From contig JAHFOM010000040.1 of NCBI GenBank assembly GCA_023261685.1, forward strand, positions 1-7,467: a DNA stretch of 7,467 nt, read 5' to 3'. The DNA comes from Candidatus Moraniibacteriota bacterium. GTDB taxonomy: Bacteria > Patescibacteriota > Minisyncoccia > Moranbacterales > UBA1568. The translations under genes and the position numbers were made by a program. The notes under the pieces were generated by a model. It was not told where the DNA came from. It saw nothing but the letters and a program-made list of their open reading frames with translations, and searched no databases. Below, in pieces: positions 5,640 to 7,467 of this stretch. Position 1 is the stretch's first letter. Each line of letters opens with the position of its first letter.

Positions 5640-5736
5640 TACAGAATCAGGCAAGGTGCCTGCGACTGCAACACGGCTGGGCTTACCCGCCGTTCACCAA
5701 CAGGCACCTTAACAATCAAGAGAGGAAAGAAATATC
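5640..5736 (+). promoter_or_regulatory. Structured 5' leader with two alternative stems
   Basis: AAGGTGCCTG (5653-5662) is perfectly complementary to CAGGCACCTT (5701-5710), closing a 38-base domain. Inside it, ACGGC (5673-5677) pairs with GCCGT (5689-5693), and GGG/CCC extends this stem around a CTTA loop, with one bulged T. In competition, CAGGCA (5648-5653) can pair with the same TGCCTG (5657-5662) as a tight hairpin with an AGG loop. The two states exclude each other, as expected for a regulatory RNA. No T run follows and the SD is 10 bases past the long stem, so neither termination nor direct SD masking is obvious. I do not recognise a known riboswitch class. Confidence 0.6.
5721..5728 (+). 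promoter_or_regulatory. Ribosome binding site for the 5737 gene
   Basis: AGAGGAAA, with its AGGA core at 5723-5726, lies 10 bases before the ATG at 5737. It fixes the start and contrasts with the SD-less starts of tig, ppa and clpP. Confidence 0.75.
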
Positions 5737-6612
5737 ATGGCTGTACATCCTATAGCTATTTGGGAAGCTTTCAAGGGTCTCGCTGGTCTCTTTGGTGGCG
5801 AAACCACAACTGAAAAGCCCCTCCACCAACAAATGGCGGATATTCTGCCATCACTCAAGGATGAGGCGATACAAATTGCGTTGGACAACTGTCTCACGCA
5901 AGAGCAATTACGCAATATTGCTAAAGTTCGCGCGTCGTTAGAGCCACACCAACGTGCTCGCTGGCGCGAAACCATTGGCACACTGCAACTGACCGAGAAA
6001 TTTCAAAAATTTCTTGCCTCAGAAAAAATAACTGACTACCGCGATAACCAGCAACAAGGAACGCAACCTAAAGGCAAGGGTAAGAACGACATCCTTAAAG
6101 AAGCTGTTCGTACCTATACTCGTCATGCTCACGACTACGAATTCACCGCTAAGGATCCGCGCGTCAAACATCTCGTCCTTATAACTAATCTGGTGGATGA
6201 TGTTGAGGTTGGCAGTGACGAAGAAAAACGGCTTGCGTGGATTAAAGAACATTTGCTCACTGCCGGACTCATCAGGAAAAAAAGTGTGGCGCAAGAAGTG
6301 AAAGATGAGGCTGCTCAAAGCATCAAAGACATAACGAGCACCGTGTCTACTACACTCCACAATGCAGCCGCGCAACTGGCGCTTGGCACAACTGCCTACG
6401 AGACTATTGAGGCAATCGGTGATGAAAAAGCCCGGGCTACAGCTCTCGCTCAAGCAATCACGGACAAGTATGTTGCCGAAGTCAAAAAACTGAAAGACCT
6501 GCGAGCACAACGCTACGTCCAGAAACAAGTCACTATTTGTGGCTTTCCTATGGGTTGGGCAAGTATTGGTGGCATAGCCGCCATCCTCCTCTTAATCGCC
6601 ACATTGATATAG
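5737..6612 (+). CDS. Unrecognised helical protein with C-terminal membrane anchor
   Basis: I do not recognise this 291-residue protein. It begins with a short amphipathic, glycine-containing segment (MAVHPIAIWEAFKGLAGLFG). A helix-rich soluble part follows, split by a polar linker at about 98-117 (Q/G/K/N-rich). The second soluble block (118-265) is charged and mostly helical, with alanine-rich stretches at 205-245 that could form coiled coil. Residues about 268-291 (GFPMGWASIGGIAAILLLIATLI) form one hydrophobic helix ending at the C-terminus, with basic residues before it (KKLKDLRAQRYVQKQ). This suggests a tail-anchored protein with its body in the cytoplasm. There is no signal peptide and no catalytic motif I can name. 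The start is supported by an SD and a strong promoter with a structured leader. A gene for a multi-spanning membrane protein follows 26 bases later, so the two products probably act together at the membrane. Real gene: high confidence; function unknown. Confidence 0.9.
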   Translation: MAVHPIAIWEAFKGLAGLFGGETTTEKPLHQQMADILPSLKDEAIQIALDNCLTQEQLRNIAKVRASLEPHQRARWRETIGTLQLTEKFQKFLASEKITDYRDNQQQGTQPKGKGKNDILKEAVRTYTRHAHDYEFTAKDPRVKHLVLITNLVDDVEVGSDEEKRLAWIKEHLLTAGLIRKKSVAQEVKDEAAQSIKDITSTVSTTLHNAAAQLALGTTAYETIEAIGDEKARATALAQAITDKYVAEVKKLKDLRAQRYVQKQVTICGFPMGWASIGGIAAILLLIATLI

Positions 6613-6624
6613 TGGCTCACGAAA

Positions 6625-6629
6625 AAGGA
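6625..6629 (+). promoter_or_regulatory. Ribosome binding site for the 6639 gene
   Basis: AAGGA lies 9 bases before the ATG at 6639, in the 26-base gap after the upstream stop codon. It supports this start and translation from a shared transcript. Confidence 0.7.
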
Positions 6630-6638
6630 ATCTCAACA

Positions 6639-7467
6639 ATGACTACAAACTGGAGTGGTATCCTTGGAAAAGGATGGACAAAAGGCCAAGTGGGACTGGA
6701 GCACATCAACCAAATCTACATCCACGCTTTCAAGTGGTTGTTGATCGGCACCGCCATCGCGATTGCGTTCGGCATAGTGTTGAACAACATCGGGTGGAAA
6801 GAAGGAAACTTCGTCCTTGCGCTGATTTTTCTCGTCGCATCGACTTTCTACTCTTTTTATCCGGGCGCTCTCATCTGGGTGTTCGGTATTGGAAGCATCA
6901 ACGGACTACCAAAGGACTGGAGTCTCAACAAGCTCATCAAAGAGCAGACGCTCCCGGACCTAAACCTCTCTGAAATGATTTCAAAGGGTTTGGCCGAGAT
7001 CAAAAAAAGTGTCCAAATCGCAGCTCACGTCACCCTTTTCACCCAAATGTTTTTTGTGGTGCTAGGGACATGGGAGCTCCAAAACTCACGCGTCGTCATC
7101 CCCATCCTGGTCGTACTGGCGAGCATAGGACTCTGTAGCTATCTCTTCAGTAGCACGGCTATATGGTATAAACGAGCCGCATGGGGAATTATGCTCACCT
7201 CGCTCGTCGTACTCCTCTATAACGGTTACGTCTACATGCACCCGCAAGACGCCGTGCTCGAGGATGTATCCTCGGCACTGCAAAAGAATGAGGATGCCAA
7301 AAAGCAGGCTGTTCTCTCAGCACTTCTGAAAAAAGCCTCAGCCGGTACCGCTCTGACACCGGAAGAGGAAAGTTTCCTCAAGCAAATGCGTGAGGAAGCC
7401 GAAAACAGAAGTGTAGTAGGGGCAGTCAAAAACCTCTTCTACTCCAAGACATTCGACCTAGAGATCT
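6639..7467 (+). CDS. Unrecognised multi-spanning membrane protein, 5' part
   Basis: An ATG after an SD opens a frame that stays open to the window end (276 full codons plus one base), so the 3' end is missing. The product starts MTTNWSGILGKGWTKGQVGL. By hydrophobicity it has about five membrane helices: 32-49, 58-82, 126-145, 152-172 and 180-200. A long loop at about 85-125 carries a possible amphipathic helix (LSEMISKGLAEIKKSVQ). After the last helix comes a charged helical stretch (205-276) containing LLKKASAGTALTPEEESFLK. Hydrophobic periodicity and frame continuity argue that this is the real frame; a 99-codon alternative at 6674-6973 is arginine/histidine-rich and looks spurious. I cannot name a family: no transporter, kinase or peptidase motif is evident. 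It follows the tail-anchored protein gene by 26 bases and is likely co-transcribed, suggesting a two-part membrane system. Confidence 0.88.
   Translation, partial: MTTNWSGILGKGWTKGQVGLEHINQIYIHAFKWLLIGTAIAIAFGIVLNNIGWKEGNFVLALIFLVASTFYSFYPGALIWVFGIGSINGLPKDWSLNKLIKEQTLPDLNLSEMISKGLAEIKKSVQIAAHVTLFTQMFFVVLGTWELQNSRVVIPILVVLASIGLCSYLFSSTAIWYKRAAWGIMLTSLVVLLYNGYVYMHPQDAVLEDVSSALQKNEDAKKQAVLSALLKKASAGTALTPEEESFLKQMREEAENRSVVGAVKNLFYSKTFDLEI

Larger units (their letters stand above)
5338..5736. other. Divergent intergenic control region, about 400 bases
   Basis: No protein gene of ordinary size fits here. It holds, left to right: the nusA leader with an intrinsic terminator and a possible 11-codon ORF, the leftward nusA promoter, a 7-base inverted repeat, about 70 A/T-rich bases with no recognisable feature (5536-5603), a strong rightward promoter, and the structured leader of the gene at 5737. 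Start sites of the two promoters are roughly 190 bases apart, so a shared regulator is possible but not shown. Confidence 0.75.

Noticed and set aside
5640..5712. Leader considered as a tRNA, because AAGGTGC/GCACCTT resembles a 7-base acceptor stem
   Set aside because: Only about 58 bases, with no D arm, anticodon arm or proper T arm.
5638..5712. Leader considered as an integron attC site, because of nearby GTTACAG and CCTTAAC
   Set aside because: The two core-like sites are in the wrong order and orientation, and no cassette array or integrase is present.
6674..6973. 99-codon frame overlapping the second unknown gene
   Set aside because: Its product is arginine/histidine-rich with no SD, while the overlapping frame from 6639 has an SD, runs to the window end and shows clear membrane helices.
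1..7467. Alternative genetic code (UGA read as Gly or Trp), considered because no gene here stops with TGA
   Set aside because: No in-frame TGA occurs in any of the conserved genes and tryptophans are TGG; six non-TGA stops can easily occur by chance.

Overview
This window looks like a bacterial chromosome segment of moderate GC content, most likely from the Candidate Phyla Radiation (Patescibacteria, perhaps Parcubacteria-like). That placement is inference. It rests on four things: housekeeping proteins divergent from those of well-studied phyla, a NusA lacking C-terminal acidic repeats, spacers filled with degenerate short-unit repeats, and housekeeping starts without a clear Shine-Dalgarno (SD) sequence. 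The standard code fits: tryptophan is TGG, no in-frame TGA occurs, and all six visible gene stops are TAA or TAG.

Layout. Bases 1-1194 (+) hold the 3' part of gpmI, the cofactor-independent phosphoglycerate mutase of glycolysis. Facing it on the minus strand is a run of housekeeping genes, read right to left: nusA (4036-5337, transcription elongation/termination factor), ppa (3382-3912, inorganic pyrophosphatase), tig (2010-3299, trigger factor) and clpP (1374-1958, protease subunit). Together they cover transcription control, pyrophosphate removal, nascent-chain folding and protein turnover. Gaps are 123, 82 and 51 bases, so they may share transcripts. Three spacers carry repeats, each with a different short unit. 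The gpmI/clpP spacer is an imperfect inverted repeat whose right end includes the clpP stop codon. A similar stretch appears inside nusA, where it encodes part of an acidic linker.

Bases 5338-5736 are a divergent control region. Leftward, a consensus-like promoter (TTGACA-N17-TACAAT) is followed about 25 bases downstream by an intrinsic terminator and then the nusA start. This is the layout of a transcription attenuator, and a possible 11-codon ORF ends in the terminator loop. Rightward, a second strong promoter (TTGACT-N17-TATAAT) drives a roughly 95-base structured leader that can form two mutually exclusive hairpins.

The leader feeds two genes I cannot assign to a family. The first (5737-6612) encodes a 291-residue, mostly helical soluble protein with one C-terminal membrane helix. 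The second (6639 to the window end, incomplete) encodes a protein with about five membrane helices and a charged helical tail. They lie 26 bases apart and both have recognisable SD sequences. The attenuator-like nusA leader and this structured-leader membrane pair are the most interesting parts of the window.
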